Assembly: GCF_901709675.1 (NCBI RefSeq)
Contig: NC_051102.1
Coordinates: 10,859,412-10,923,411, forward strand
Length of the DNA: 64,000 nucleotides
Direction: 5' to 3'
Origin: Syngnathus acus
Lineage: Eukaryota > Chordata > Actinopteri > Syngnathiformes > Syngnathidae
Shown here: piece by piece, positions 20,701 to 33,800 of the stretch
Layout: every line of letters starts with the position of its first letter
Position numbering within the stretch: position 1 is the first letter of the stretch
Made by a program: the position numbers and the translations under genes
Notes under the pieces: model-generated
The model's database searches: none
Told to the model about the DNA's origin: nothing
What the model saw: only the letters and a program-made list of their open reading frames with translations

Positions 20701-22515
20701 CGATCATTGCTAAGTCTGCTAAAAGAGGGTAGAAATGTTCTGTTTGTTCCTGTCTTCTCTTCATGTTCCAATTTAGTGTACCGCCTGCTCGCTCGCTCGC
20801 TCGCTCGCTCGGGGCTGACTCTCATATGCCGACGACCACATGCGTCTCATTATGAGGCGTAATGGCAACGTGACGTCATGATTGCAAAAGTATGTGCATG
20901 CTTTTGAAAGGTCATTGCTGAATTGCGCCTGGGTTTCAAACAGGACAGGCTAGTGGAGCACTCATGTGGAAATTCATTTTGAATTGTAGCGTCAGTTAGC
21001 TTTTGTGGAGCAAATGATCCATTGTTCAAATGCACAAACATCACCTGATGCGCTCCAAATTGAATTCAGCCTCCTTGTCGTCGTCGTCGTTGTTGTTTTT
21101 GGTAAACACAGAATTGAGAGAATGGCAAGTCGAATCACGAGTGAGGCTTGAAAATGCACTTCATCCTCCTTTGTTTTAGTTGCCTTCTTTTTATAATATT
21201 ATAATGACGACATTCTGTAATGAGAAAATTTGCTTCGTTAAAACAACATTCACAATATCACTTAGAATTCAAAATAATAATAATTCAAAAAGTTGAAAGT
21301 AATGGAAGTGGTGTTAAGCCATTCTAGCCTCCCAAAAAGACCAACAAATTGTATTTCGTAGTGCAGTTCAAAAATTGGCACATTGTTTAGGTCTTGTACT
21401 TTATAACACCGTACGCTATTTTGGTGGAATGCAAAGAATTCAATGTTGGCCAGGCAAAGAAAACCAAAGATGTGGCGGTGATCATTGTAATGTGCACATG
21501 CCAAGAGTCATCGTGTTTTGGTCTTTGGCTGGACAGGAAGTGGATTTTAATTGGCTCATGTAAGATCCAGCCGCCATTGGAGTTTAATGGCAACGCTTGA
21601 TTCCTCCCAGAAGGCCAAGGCAGAGCACCCTCTGAGCCACGCCCACCTTTTATCCACTAACCGGCGTATGACAGCCTGGCATCCATCATGGCCGCCCTTC
21701 TATTTTGGTTTGTTTTGTGTGTGAGGGGGGGGGCGTCGTAGCAGAGGGCGCTTTGAGGTCATGTCACCGCGGCAACTGTCAACCTACGACCCCCCCCCGC
21801 CCCTCCTCCTTTCATCGCCATGGCAGCGACCAGGCCAGGTTTCCACGGGGACGGGCGACGCCACAGAGGGAATGCGAGGAGGAAAGGGGAGAGGCCAAAC
21901 GAGTTTTTTTTGTGTGAAAACGGCGTAATCCAATATGGCCGCCTTTGTGTCGGTGCTAGCGCCGGCGTTGTGAGATGACTAACCGCCGCCGCCAGTAGCG
22001 TTTTGCCAAGTGCACACGGCCAAAAAAGGTTTTAGTGGGTTAATGTGCCACAGCGCTCACTTTGATTCCCACGCGGGGGTGATGAGAGACGCCGTTTCCC
22101 TTTTTCATGTCGACCTGGCGACCATTTTACATTTCCTTATGCCGTGTGCCACGAGATGGCGCTACTTCACTCATCTGCGTCATCTAGAAATATTTGGCAG
22201 ATGGGCTTTCAATATCAACAGGTCGCACATTCATAACAAAAAACATTAGAGATTCAATTTTTACTACAATAATATCATATGTAATACATTGTATTTAGTA
22301 ACAGTTTTGAATTATGAGTTGTTGTTTTTTTTTTCTGAAACGTCATAGCTCTAAATTTCCACGTGCGGCCATCGTTCTCCATCCTCGAGTTTTCTGTCCC
22401 GATTCCAACCTCGCCCAGTCGGTCCGTCGCTCTGCGGATGATTTCTAGTCATTCTGATGATTTCAAAGTAGCAGTTATTGTCGCGTCATTTGATAGTTAT
22501 TGGTTTGTCTTTCAG
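17795..22515 (+). other. Presumed VANGL2 intron 1, with simple repeats
   Basis: No coding gene could be supported. Simple repeats: (TTTTC)n at 17991-18015, (GGT)n at 19605-19629 followed by (GT)n at 19634-19652, and (GCTC)n at 20785-20811. A GC-rich block at 21700-21990 contains poly-G and poly-C runs and could be a second promoter or CpG island. I looked for NHLH1, which lies between NCSTN and VANGL2 in human, and found no basic helix-loop-helix coding pattern on either strand. Confidence 0.5.
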
Positions 22516-22659
22516 ATCACGGAAGCCTCTGCTCTCTCTCCCTGCCTTGACTCTCCTACCCGCCATCCTCTCCCGCCCCTCTCCTCCTCTTCCCCCCGCT
22601 CCCCTCGCCCACCCAACCCCCCATTGCCTTCTCCCACGGTCCCCTCCTCGGCCTCCAAG

Positions 22660-22830
22660 ATAGATTCACTCAGGAGCAAGGTTGACCTGCTCAAGCTGCC
22701 GCTGGCCCTCTCCACCAAGTCTATCTCCGAGCGCAAGATCCAGCTGGGCGGCGTCGGCAAGCCGTGCGGCACGGGCGGAGGAGGAGGAGGAAGCGGGGCT
22801 CACAAAGCCCGCTCGCCGCCCGCCCGAGAC
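22660..22830 (+). CDS. vangl2: Candidate N-terminal extension of VANGL2 (non-AUG start)
   Basis: The frame of the VANGL2 ATG stays open upstream through the whole exon to the acceptor at 22515 (105 codons). The last 57 codons look protein-like: after an ATA codon at 22660-22662 (A at -3, G at +4) the reading is I-D-S-L-R-S-K-V-D-L-L-K, later S-I-S-E-R-K-I-Q-L-G-G-V-G-K, then a glycine run and K-A-R-S-P-P-A-R-D before the usual methionine. I recall a reported mammalian long VANGL2 isoform that starts at a near-cognate AUA. This would be the fish counterpart. Translation is not shown by the sequence itself. Confidence 0.55.
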
Positions 22831-25634
22831 ATGGACAACGAATCCCAGTACTCCGGCTACTCGTACAAGTCGTCCCACTCCCGGAGCTCCCGCAAACACA
22901 GGTAGGGGAGTCGGCGGTCCGTCCGCCGCTGGCAAGAGTGCAGCTTCCTGCCACAATGTCATCAAGTGTCCCGCTTGGTATCTGGCAGGGATCGGAGGCA
23001 TCGCTCCAAAAGCAGAGATGGCAGCAGCCGCGGAGACAAGTCGGTGACAATCCAGACGCCCGGAGAGCCGCTGCTCGACGCCGAGTCCACCCGCGGGGAC
23101 GACCGGGTGAGTGAAAAAAACACCTCTGCGTTTCATGTATCGTACTGGAAATGCAACCTTGGAAAAGACGGGAAAGGTCGCCATTTTGGTTTTCTGACTT
23201 AATTTACACCATACCTGGAAAAATCTCATCTGAATTGAATGTAATTGTAACTGAACCAAATTTCCCCCGAAAAGTGAAAAGCAGCTCTCAAACTCCCAGC
23301 GCTCTTGTTTCAACTGGCCTTTCCTCTTGTCCGCTAGGATGACAACTGGGGCGAGACCACCACCGTTGTCACGGGGACGTCGGAGCACAGCATCTCCAAT
23401 GAGGACCTGACCCGAGTCACCAAGGACCTGGAGGAGTCGACACCCCTGGAGTGCAAGCGCTTCCTGGGCCCGGCGCTGGGCGGCTGCCTGAGCTTCTTTG
23501 CGCTGGTGACGCCGCTGGCCTTCCTGGTGCTGCCGCACGCGCTGTGGCGCGACACCCTGGAGCCGTGCGGCACGCCCTGCGAGGGCCTCTACGTCTCGCT
23601 GGCGTTCAAGCTGCTGGTGCTGCTCATCTCCTCGTGGGCGCTGTTCCTGCGCCCGCCGCGCGCCACCCTGCCGCGCTTCTTTGTCTTCCGCTGCCTGCTC
23701 ATGGTGCTGGTCTTCCTCTTCGTGGCATCCTACTGGCTCTTTTACGGCGTGCGCGTGCTGGAGCCCCGCGAGCGAGACTACCGGGGCATCGTGGAGTACG
23801 CCGCCTCGCTGGTAGATGCGCTGCTGTTCATCCAGTACCTGGCGCTGGTGCTGCTGGAGGTGCGCCATCTGCAGCCCGCATTCTGTCTCAAAGTGGTGCG
23901 CAGCACGGACGGGGCCAGTCGCTTCTACAACGTGGGCCACCTCAGGTTCGTGTCCGCAACCTGTAATTATTTCCATTCTTATTCAGCCAATATTTGTACT
24001 GCTGCAGCGGTGTTGGAAACACAGCTCAGCATTGATGTCTGTCTGTCTGTCAAGTGAGCCACAAACACTCTCTAGTATGTAACGCATGGCAGCAGTCACT
24101 AGCACGGGCAGGCAGGCAGGCAGCCCATACCAACGTGACCAACATACACAACAATTGACAACAGTTGTTACCGTCTTCCAGTATCCAGCGGGCTGCCGTG
24201 TGGGTTTTGGACCACTACTACAACGACTTCCCTGTCTACAATCCCGCCCTGGTCAACCTGCCAAAATCCATTCTGTCCAAGAAGATGACAGGCTTCAAAG
24301 TCTACTCACTGGACGGTAAACACTACACTGCCTCTTTTAACGCAGAGATTAATTCTATATTTCTTTTTACAAAGCTTTACATTATCATGAAAACGTCTTC
24401 CTGGAACTCAAATCCCACCGTTAAAAAACCCTTGTGTACTGTTTGTGTTGTCTCAAAAATATATTTAGTACGTAATTACACAAAAACATTGAGGTGTAGG
24501 AAACTTTTCCTGCACAGAAAACCCTGCCAATAATTCCACGGGCCAGTCGCGCGCCATGATCGCTGCCGCCGCCAGGAGGCGAGACAACTCCCACAACGAG
24601 TTCTACTACGAGGAGGCAGAGATGGACCGCAGGATCCGCAAGCGCAAGGCCAGGTAGAGAGAGAGAGGGACATCTTTCATCTTGTATGTAGTGAGCTTAA
24701 ATGCCCAAATGGGGGCATTGTCTTAGCCTGTAATGAACAATGTGTGCTTTAAAGTGTTTGGTGTTATAGTCCCACTATACACCAGGGGGAGTCTCTCGCT
24801 CTCTCTCCTCCAACTCTTGCCCCCCCCTTCTTACAAATTCCTAACCTATAATGTTGAAATTTCAGATGCTATTGCAGCTTTATTACAACAAAAACACCCG
24901 TCTAACATTGCAGGCTGGTGGTGGCAGTAGAAGAGGCGTTCACGCACATCAAGCGCCTCCATGAAGAGGAGGCAGCGTTGACCTCGTCCCCAAAACACCC
25001 ACGCGAGGTGATGGACCCCCGCGAGGCGGCGCAGGCCATCTTCGCCCCCATGGCGCGGGCCATGCAGAAGTACCTGAGGACCACGCGGCAGCAGGCTTTC
25101 CACAGCATGGAGAGCATCCTCACACATCTGCAGTTCTGCATCACGCACAACATGACGCCCAAGGTCCAAAAACTACCCAATTGATTATTACCGACCACCT
25201 GCATATCAAGTGCCTCTTTGGCCTCCCTCCTCAGCATCCTTCTTTCTCCCTGTATACCCTCCTCAGTGCATGTCCAATTCATCTCATTAGCATGAAAATC
25301 ATCTACAAATAACCAAACAAATCACTTTTGATCCAAATCCAGTATTCATATATATCTTTCAAAACTTGTGTAGGCCTTCCTGGAGCGTTACCTGAGCCCG
25401 GGGCCCACCATGCAGTACCAACAGCATAACGGCAGGGGGCGCCAGTGGACACTGGTGAGCGAGGAGCCCGTAACAGCGGCCTTGCGCCAAGGCCTGGTCT
25501 TCTCCGTGCGCCGCCTTGACTTCTCCCTGGTGGTCACCGTCACGCCGCTGCCCTTCCTGCGCCTTGGCGAGGAGTTTGTGGACCCCAAAAGCCACAAGTT
25601 TGTCATGCGGCTTCAGTCCGAGACGTCCGTGTGA
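22831..25634 (+). CDS. vangl2: VANGL2, core planar cell polarity protein
   Basis: VANGL2 is the vertebrate Van Gogh/Strabismus, a four-pass membrane protein that partners Prickle, Dishevelled and Celsr in planar cell polarity and convergent extension. Coding exons: 22831-22901, 22989-23106, 23338-23945, 24182-24315, 24518-24653, 24914-25163, 25374-25634, giving 525 aa (human 521). The N-terminus [12 protein letters not shown] and the Ser/Arg cluster [10 protein letters not shown] point to VANGL2 and not VANGL1. Four hydrophobic segments lie in exon 4 (about residues 100-240). The cytoplasmic half includes [12 protein letters not shown]. The protein ends in E-T-S-V, a class I PDZ ligand. Exon 4 is very GC-rich. 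The ATG at 22831 is the conventional start; see the upstream extension. Confidence 0.98.
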
Positions 25635-27842
25635 AGGACGCCAAAAAACAACCTCAAATCAGCTCTGGATGCCTTTGACTGGTGTTGTTATTGCAGCACA
25701 TTGTTGAAAAAAAAACATTTTTTTTACAAAGGCGCCTTTTTTTGTTGTAACCACTGAACTGGCATTACACTACCACGACTATGATGTTGCGTCCGCTCAG
25801 CTGGAAAAGTGACTGCAACGCACCACCGCTGCCCCACCGCAGCTGGTTCCTTACTGTTTTGTACCCCTTTTTCCTTTCATACAAAGCACGATCTAGGGCC
25901 ACACTGATAAAACAAATCATTATTTTGTTATGTTTTCATGATGAGAATAGCAAATTCAAAAAAACAAGAAAATGTAAAGCAAATAAATGCAGGCCCATTG
26001 GAATTTTTTTTTTTTTTTTGATAGTTAAAAATGCCATTGGCAATTATTAGACCAATAATACTTGAAATAATCATGTTGCATCTGTCTGGACTAAATAAAT
26101 GAAGCGAATAAACACACATTTTCACATAGTCACACAAAAATATTACAGTTCAATTACAATTGCATGAAAAAAATGACTTGATTCGTGGTAAAAAAAAATG
26201 CAACTTGTACTTTAAACCTAGAAATATGCTACTTTTTAAAAAGTCCACTTGCGCTAAAGAAATGTGACTTCATTCTTGAAAATGCACCTGTCTTTAAAAA
26301 TCTAACCTTTATCCTGAGAAATAAGAATTCTTGAAGTTAGACTTCAGTCTTGGAAAAGTCGGCTTTTTGATGTGATTTTATTCTCAAAATTGGCATTACT
26401 TTTGGAAAAATACCATTTTATTCTTGATACGAATCCCTTCAAAAGACTCCAACTTCTTTTTTTGATACAACTGTTTTATTGGAGGTGAGAATCCAGTTTG
26501 AATCTTGTCGTGTGGCCCAGATCTTCGGTACTCACTTCAGAATGTAGCAACTTATGTGCGCAAATAACATTTTTTTCTAGATTCTCTGTCTTTGTGTTCA
26601 TGTTTGCGATTAGCGTTGATGTTTCACTTTAACACACAAAAACAACACCTTTACACTTAAAACATAAATATATGTGTAAAACCAAGCAACATTCCTCTTT
26701 TAAGTAGCTTTAACAACAGGTGACAACATAACATTTAGTGGGTGCATTTCCTGCTCTTATCTGTTGACTGACATGCTCGCATTAAGCTAATTTATTTTTT
26801 CTAAATGTGGATTTTTCTTAATGTAACAAACCTATCAAAGTCTCATCCCCCATCTTGATACTTTTGCTTTTGCATATCAGTAAACCATAAACTGCCTTAA
26901 GTGGTCAGATGTTGTGCAAGTGATGTCCGGCACATTTCTAACAGAAACATCCAAACGGAAAGAACTCCTCACCAGAGTTTTTTTACAGCTCCAAAAGGTT
27001 GCATTTTTATTCAAAAAAAATTGTAAGGTGCCTAAGTTATGATGCAACTTTTCTCCGAATGTTTCTACGAGTGGCCTGTAAAAAAACAATGAATGCTAAC
27101 GTAGATTTTTGGGGGGGTCTTTGTATTTTCCTTTTTTATGTTTTTGTTAACTCTTGTTAGCATTGTATAGCGTGTTGTTAGTACTTTTCCAGCATTAAAC
27201 CCTGTTATTCCGTACAAAAGATTGCCCTGCCTCATCACTGGGAGCGTGACAAGTTCCGCTACCAAAATTGTGCCATTTTAGCTAGCTATCCAGCCAGCTA
27301 TGCTCACACACTGTAAACTATTTGTATTTACAATAATAATGCCACAGTATTGCAGTACTGGTGGTATTTGTCCTAATAAATATAGTATATTGATTGGAAT
27401 AGATGTAAGTGTTAGTAGGACTGTTGGAAGCACAGGCACCTAATGAATGTGTAGTAGCAGTGTTGTTGTGTGCGCTACTAGTAAACGGTTCTGCTTATTC
27501 CGCGGATCAGCAAACGCATCTCGAATGCACCTTCGTGTATGTGGGCGTGGCCTAAAGGCCAGCAGCAGGTGCAGCGGGATTGAGCGACACACTTTCTCGG
27601 ACCTTCTCCCGTGTCAACATGACTTTTGTTCCTTTATTTAATAGTTAACAATTCGTTGTTAAACTGGAGCGAATTCTCCTAAAAAAATAATAAGGCCTTT
27701 TTCCCCCAACCTGGATTTAAGACTCGACTCACCTGCACGCGCGCCAATAGAACAAATATGTCCGATTCTGATTATTTAGCGGTTGCGTGAGAATTTTGCT
27801 TGAAGTAACTGGAATTAAAGCGGCTTCACTCGAGGAAGCAGG
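25635..27842 (+). other. VANGL2 3' UTR and NECTIN4 upstream region
   Basis: No coding sequence seen. A poly(A) signal AATAAA at 26107-26112 is the best VANGL2 end. The stretch 26150-27400 is AT-rich with repeated short phrases of the type CTTNAAAA and no clear structure. A GC-richer patch (27500-27600) containing GTGGGCGTGGCC may belong to the NECTIN4 promoter. Confidence 0.5.
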
Positions 27843-30800
27843 ATGGAGATTACTCGGCAAAAGTTGAACTTTTCGCCGCTCCTTGTCTTCCTCTTCGGTG
27901 AGTAGGAGTCGTAGTATTACGTATTACTTTCACATACATGACAGTCGAGTAGTAGTTTTGAATGCCTCTGTATTCCTTCGTGTAGTCGTAACCTCTTTTG
28001 AACGATATGAAAGATAAATTTGTTTTTAAAAAATGGTTGTGCCAAATGTTGCACGCATCGATCGGGATATTGAACAACTGGGGCGCTAATGCAAACATTT
28101 GGTCTTCTAGTGACAGCTCTGAAGATACACTAAGGCGTGGGACACAAACACTGATTCAAGTCAAACATTTGTACTTTGAAATGCGGCTTTCTTTCCCCAC
28201 GTTTTTTCTTTTTTTTTTGAAACCAAAGTGGTTACTGATTAATGAGCATGCTGATTAATGATTACAGCGCTGATAAAGGCCAAACAGTAGCTCAGTGTGG
28301 GAAAAAGAAACGATGAAATGAGACCAACGCAGACAGACAAATGCGAGCTCGCTTGAATGCACCACAGTTTTGCTGCCACACAGGCTTTTCCAGTTCTCTT
28401 GCAACAAACGTTTGCCTCACCAACATAATTATTTTTCAGGGATTTGCCATGGGGCTAGAACGAGCAAGTAACCGCTGAATTAAAAACACCCACAAATGAA
28501 AATGATTTGGTGGTTGGAATTTGACATGTTGCGTTTACATTGGTGCCAATCTTGCAGTCTGGATTAGATCTGGATTTAACTTGCTGTAGAATGTGTTTGA
28601 TATGAGGATGGTGTTTGACTATGGTTGCTGATTGTTAATCTGGCGATTTGAATGTTTTGAACTCTGTATTTCCAGTGTCGATTGATTATTATCTTGCAAA
28701 AACGCACCGGTGCTAAAACGTAATTCCTTGGTGGAGGTAACAAACAGTGACCCGAGTTGGGCAAGAAGTCAAAGAATGCCACATGGCCACATTCTGTTCT
28801 GCTGCTTTGCCTTTTCTTTTTCCTCCACGCCTGATGAGACAGACTCAGCAGAATGTCACACAGATACCTAAATGCATCGTTGTCAATCGACGTAATTCTC
28901 AACATTTAAAATGAAGATGCTATGGGACTGACCTAGGGCAGTTAACCACATTCTACTTTTCCACAAATCATAATCTGATCATGTGTAGTACATTTCAACT
29001 CTAAAAAGAGAAGCACAATGAACAATACAATTCAAGTCAAGTAAACTCCCTCCCTCTTTTTTGTTTTGATTTTCTTTTATACTCTGAGCCATGGGTGCCA
29101 CTTTATGACCACGGTTGATACTTTTCATGTCCGAACCAGTGGCGTGCGCCCATGGCGTCTTCATCGAGCCCCTCCAGGCTGTCACGTTGCAGCGCTCGAT
29201 GGCCGAGAGCGCCACCCGCCTCCCGTGTCGCTACCGGGCCAGCGTGGACGAGAAGGTGGTGCAGGTGACCTGGTACAAGGAGCTGCGTGACGGCACCAAG
29301 GACCAGATCATCACCGCCCACTTTGCAGATGGACACACGGGTAGGTGAAGCAGATTCAGCATTATGGCTCAGTCCTTTTGGACACTTTTCTGGCCACTCC
29401 TCAAAACTTCAGTGAAATTGTTTTTGGGTGATTCCAGAAGGTGCCAGCGCATACATTTTCACTTATATGACCACCAAAATGGATGTTTTTTTTGACGTGA
29501 CATAGGCATTGCTATTAAATTTTTGACAGCTAAAGGAAACTGACTCCTTACACCACAAAGCACTGACGCAATGTGGGATATCTTTCTTTATTTGAATTAA
29601 AAAGCTTTCCTTCTTTCCTTCCTTCCTGCTGTCAGAATTCGGACGCTATGCAGGTCGCATGAAGTTCGAGAGCGACAACCCCACCGTCCACTCTGCACTA
29701 CTCATCCCCAACACGGAAGAGTCCGACGATGGCACGTACGCTTGCCACATCTCCACATTCCCCAACGGAAACTTTGAGAGGCGCATCAAGCTCACCGTGT
29801 GGGGTAAGTTATTCAGTTGACTTTTTTTTTTTTTTGGCTCTATCCATAATGTTGAAGCAATAGAGGCGCTACAAATGGTTGTTGACTCTTCAGGCCCATT
29901 GGGTCATCTGCCTAGAATAATAATGTATGATATAACTGAATTTAAATAATCAAATCAAAGTAATAAAAAAAGGAGAATACAGAAAATACATTGTCAGAAC
30001 AATGGAAAATACATTAAAAATATATTTCAAATATCAAAAAAATGAAATGAATGAAAACAAAATATACCCAAAAAAGGTTGGAAGTAATAAAGAAATGGAA
30101 GTAATACAAATCAACAAGTAATTAAAATGATACCCCATTTGTGTTTTATGGACAGCATTTTGTCCTCTATATAAGTGCAATGGAGTTATTTTATGACATG
30201 TCCATCTTGGTACCGAGACCTCCTCCTAGCTGTCAATCAAACGTAGCAGGTTGTGCCACATGGTGGTTCAACTTTGTGGTGAGTTTCTTTTGCGCAATTC
30301 TCAGTCCTTAAAATGTTCAGAACGCTTGGTTTGTTGTTCTTCCTAACATCCTGTGGCGAGCTGAAGCTTTCGTGGTTAATCACCTTTCTGTCGAACCAGT
30401 TGCTGGAGAGGAAGCACACAATGATGTCTTTATGTCTTGTATTGCAAATTTGCGACCTTTTTCCTTTTCATCGTGCAGCCACATGTAACCTACAGATTGA
30501 CACTTTGTACACCAGTACCGACCTGCCTTTCTTCCTCTGGTCGTAAAAAGTGTCCATTGTATTCTTCACCCATGAGTATAATTTGAGGAATAAAACTGAG
30601 CGAAAAGCATTTTGATATCCGACCTGGATTTGAGTTCTTCTGACCTTTCCCTCCTCCTCTTCTTCTATTTAGCTGAGCAGAGTGCGTGCTATGGTTCAAA
30701 ATGAACCACACCTCGAAACATTAGAATGGCTCATTGTCTCCTAAACGCGCACAATATATGAGGATTTCAGCAGCAACCGCTTAAAAGCCATGCATTTTTA

Positions 30801-33800
30801 GGTACGTATATTATGAAGACACGAAGCACGAACATGGCCTCTGTTGAATTTCACCACAAAGTGACCAGCAACCTGAACTCAATTGGAACTCATTTGGTGT
30901 GTGTGCGTGCGTGCGTGGGTGTTTTGGAGGCCTAATGGCAAAATAAACAACTGGAATGACATGGTTACACAAGTCAACACACTTTCTGGGGAGGAGTTTG
31001 CGCAAGTCGGCACACCCTATGACCGTGTGCTGCAAAATGTCAAGGAAAGTTGACTTAAAAAAAAAGACATGATGTTGTTGCTACCTGGGCAGAGTAAACA
31101 AACAGCAAAACATTCACTTTTCAAATGACTCATGACATCATTACAAGCAGCCACTTATCATCCGGCACAATGACTTGTTTCCATTATAGCCGAAACATGG
31201 AAGGTTCTTGCAATATTTATCACTGGTATTAAACGGAAGAAGGGGCCCCAATGTGGATGCATAAGACAGCCATCTCATTATTGTTGTTGGGTTTTTTTTT
31301 TTTTAGTCCCAGAAAGCATTAGTCTCTCATTCCCAAATGCACGTCGGCAACTAAAGACAATCTGAGCCGCCTCTCCGTGTTGTAACCACAGCATTCATTT
31401 CCATCCAGTGCTTCCCATCGCCTCGCTGGAGCCGGTGGTACTGGTGGAGGGCCAGTCGTTCCGCGTGGCCGCTTCATGTCGCGCCGTGGGCCGCCCGCCG
31501 CCTACCCTCTCCTGGGACACCCCCGTGCCGGGCCAGACCCAAAACCGCATCAACGAGGGGGGCTCTGTCTCCAGTTACTACTCGCTGCACCCGCTGCGTA
31601 GCATGAACGGCAAGCGGCTGGACTGCCTGGTGCGCCACCCCGGACTGGAGCATCCGCGGAGGATCCCGAACCAGCTGGTGGTGCGCTGTGAGTATGCACA
31701 CGTCGTTTGGAACCTGCATCAATCGGATGGGGTTTTGGAATTGGAATTAGATTCAACTGGGCCATGTGTTTGTCTACATACTATCACTTTGTATCGTTGT
31801 GCTGGCTCAAACAGATCCCCCCGACGCCACCATCTCCGCCTCCACGGACGACTGGTTTGCAGGTCTGGACCAGGCGACGCTCACCTGCGTCGCCACCGGC
31901 TTCCCCGTGCCCCAAAACATCACTTGGACATGGTGGGACACACATACGTACACGGCACTAACACAACATGTGTCATAATCCTCAAATAAGAGGAGAGGGT
32001 TTTTTTTTTGTCACACGCAGGAAACAAGCGCTAAGCACTAACGATGGGCAAACGAAGCTTCAAGATGATTCATGAACCCGTTGTTGTGTTTACTAAGACC
32101 TCTAGATGGCACTGTCTATTCACGGAAAAGCTGAAAGCCCACCGACTTGCCATTTCTTAAAACCCTCACTTTAAACCAACATTGTCATCTTGAGGAGCCA
32201 AAGAATACAACAAGTGGTTCATGAAGCTTCATTTTCCCATCACTACTAAGCACTTCATCATTGCGTTCCCTGTGTATGTATGGCCCACCTGGCACATACT
32301 GTAGAAGTGAACATGGACGGCAGCAAGATTGTTGTAAATGTCACTATCGTTAAAGGAGCCATACATACAGAGATAGTTCTAGTAATTGAAGGCCTGTCTC
32401 TACGTTGTAGTATATGCAGCAGGTTAGTTGGGATTCAGCCACACGAAACGTGACGTTGTGGGGAAGGGGGGGCGGGGTGACAATTATATGTGGTGAAACT
32501 GGGGGCAACCATTGTGTGTCTTTTCATTGCACTAAGCCCACATTTCGAGCGAAGTGTCAGGTGTTTTGTGGTTCAGGTTCATTCATGCATGCACATTTGT
32601 GGTTGCACGCCAGCCATACAATAAATGATTGAAAATGGGATTTAGTTGCACACCAAATGATCAACATAAAGGTTCTCCTCTCCGGCGTACGCAGGAGGGG
32701 CGGGGCATTGCCGGACGGCATCGCGGTGTCGGGAGGGCGCCTGACTTTGGGCCGAAGCTTGCGTCTGGAAGACAGCGGCCTGTACCAGTGTGCCGTCAGC
32801 AATGATGTGGGCGTGGCCAAGGCAGACTACTTCATGACTGTGACTGGTGAGCATTATGACTATTTTTGTTTTCTTTTGACCTCATGTCTTCATCGTCACC
32901 TTCTGTGGTATTAAAAACATAAATTGAAGATGAAAAATCAATCCCTCTTCTAAACTAGCCTAGTCAGCATGTCATGTCAAGTATCCCACGTGAACATTGT
33001 CACCATGTGTGTTAGCTTCTTTCCTTGCAGAAAAATCTCAGCGCAAGGAAGTGTCGGCGCCCGAATCGTCCACCCTCATCATCATCATCGCCGCCTCGGC
33101 CGCCGCCGCTGTCCTCGTCATGGCCGTGGTGGTCCTGCTGCTCGTCCGCCACCACCGGCGCCGCAACAAAAAGCTGGAGAGACAGCTCAGTGTCAAAATG
33201 TGAGCCACGCAGGAAATTGAAAGTCATTAACACATTTTGATGCTTTTCTTGTTGACGTCTCTCCTCAGGGAGGAAGTCAACAATTTATCTCGACAGGCTT
33301 CCTTTAGGAGGCTCAACTCTGTCGGCTCGGATCTACGAACGCAGGTACGTACGCCGCACGTTGTTTACGTCCACGACACAAATTCACACGCCGTCCTTAA
33401 TGTGAACAAATGATTTAATAACCACTGCTCATTTTCTCAAAATAAATGTACTTGTTGACTTTGTTTTTGGTTTGTAACTTTTAATCGTTTTTTTCACTTT
33501 AATTTTCTTTTTTTTCCTTTTCTTTTTCAATATAAGTGAAATGTTTTTAAATTGAAATTTTCCATTTAAATCATTTGAAAAAGATTTACCTTTTTTATTT
33601 TTGGAGTCCCAAAGTGTTTCGCACCTAATCCATGCCAATGTTTGTTCCCAGTCTGAAGATTACGCTTTGCACAGATCAGACAGCCACATGAAAAATAGCC
33701 AAGTGTCTCTGGTGAGTCCCCCCCCTCCATTTTGACATCAATAGTTTCAATGGGCGTTATGTCTTCTGCCCTGCAGGAACGGCCGATCTACAGAGGGAGC

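Noticed and set aside
16561-22515. Search for NHLH1 between NCSTN and VANGL2
   Set aside because: No bHLH-like coding sequence seen on either strand; reported only as an apparent absence.
22666-23976. 436-codon minus-strand ORF opposite VANGL2
   Set aside because: Mirror frame of a GC-rich coding exon. It also runs across two clear VANGL2 introns, and its composition (R/A/Q/G-rich) is typical of an antisense shadow.
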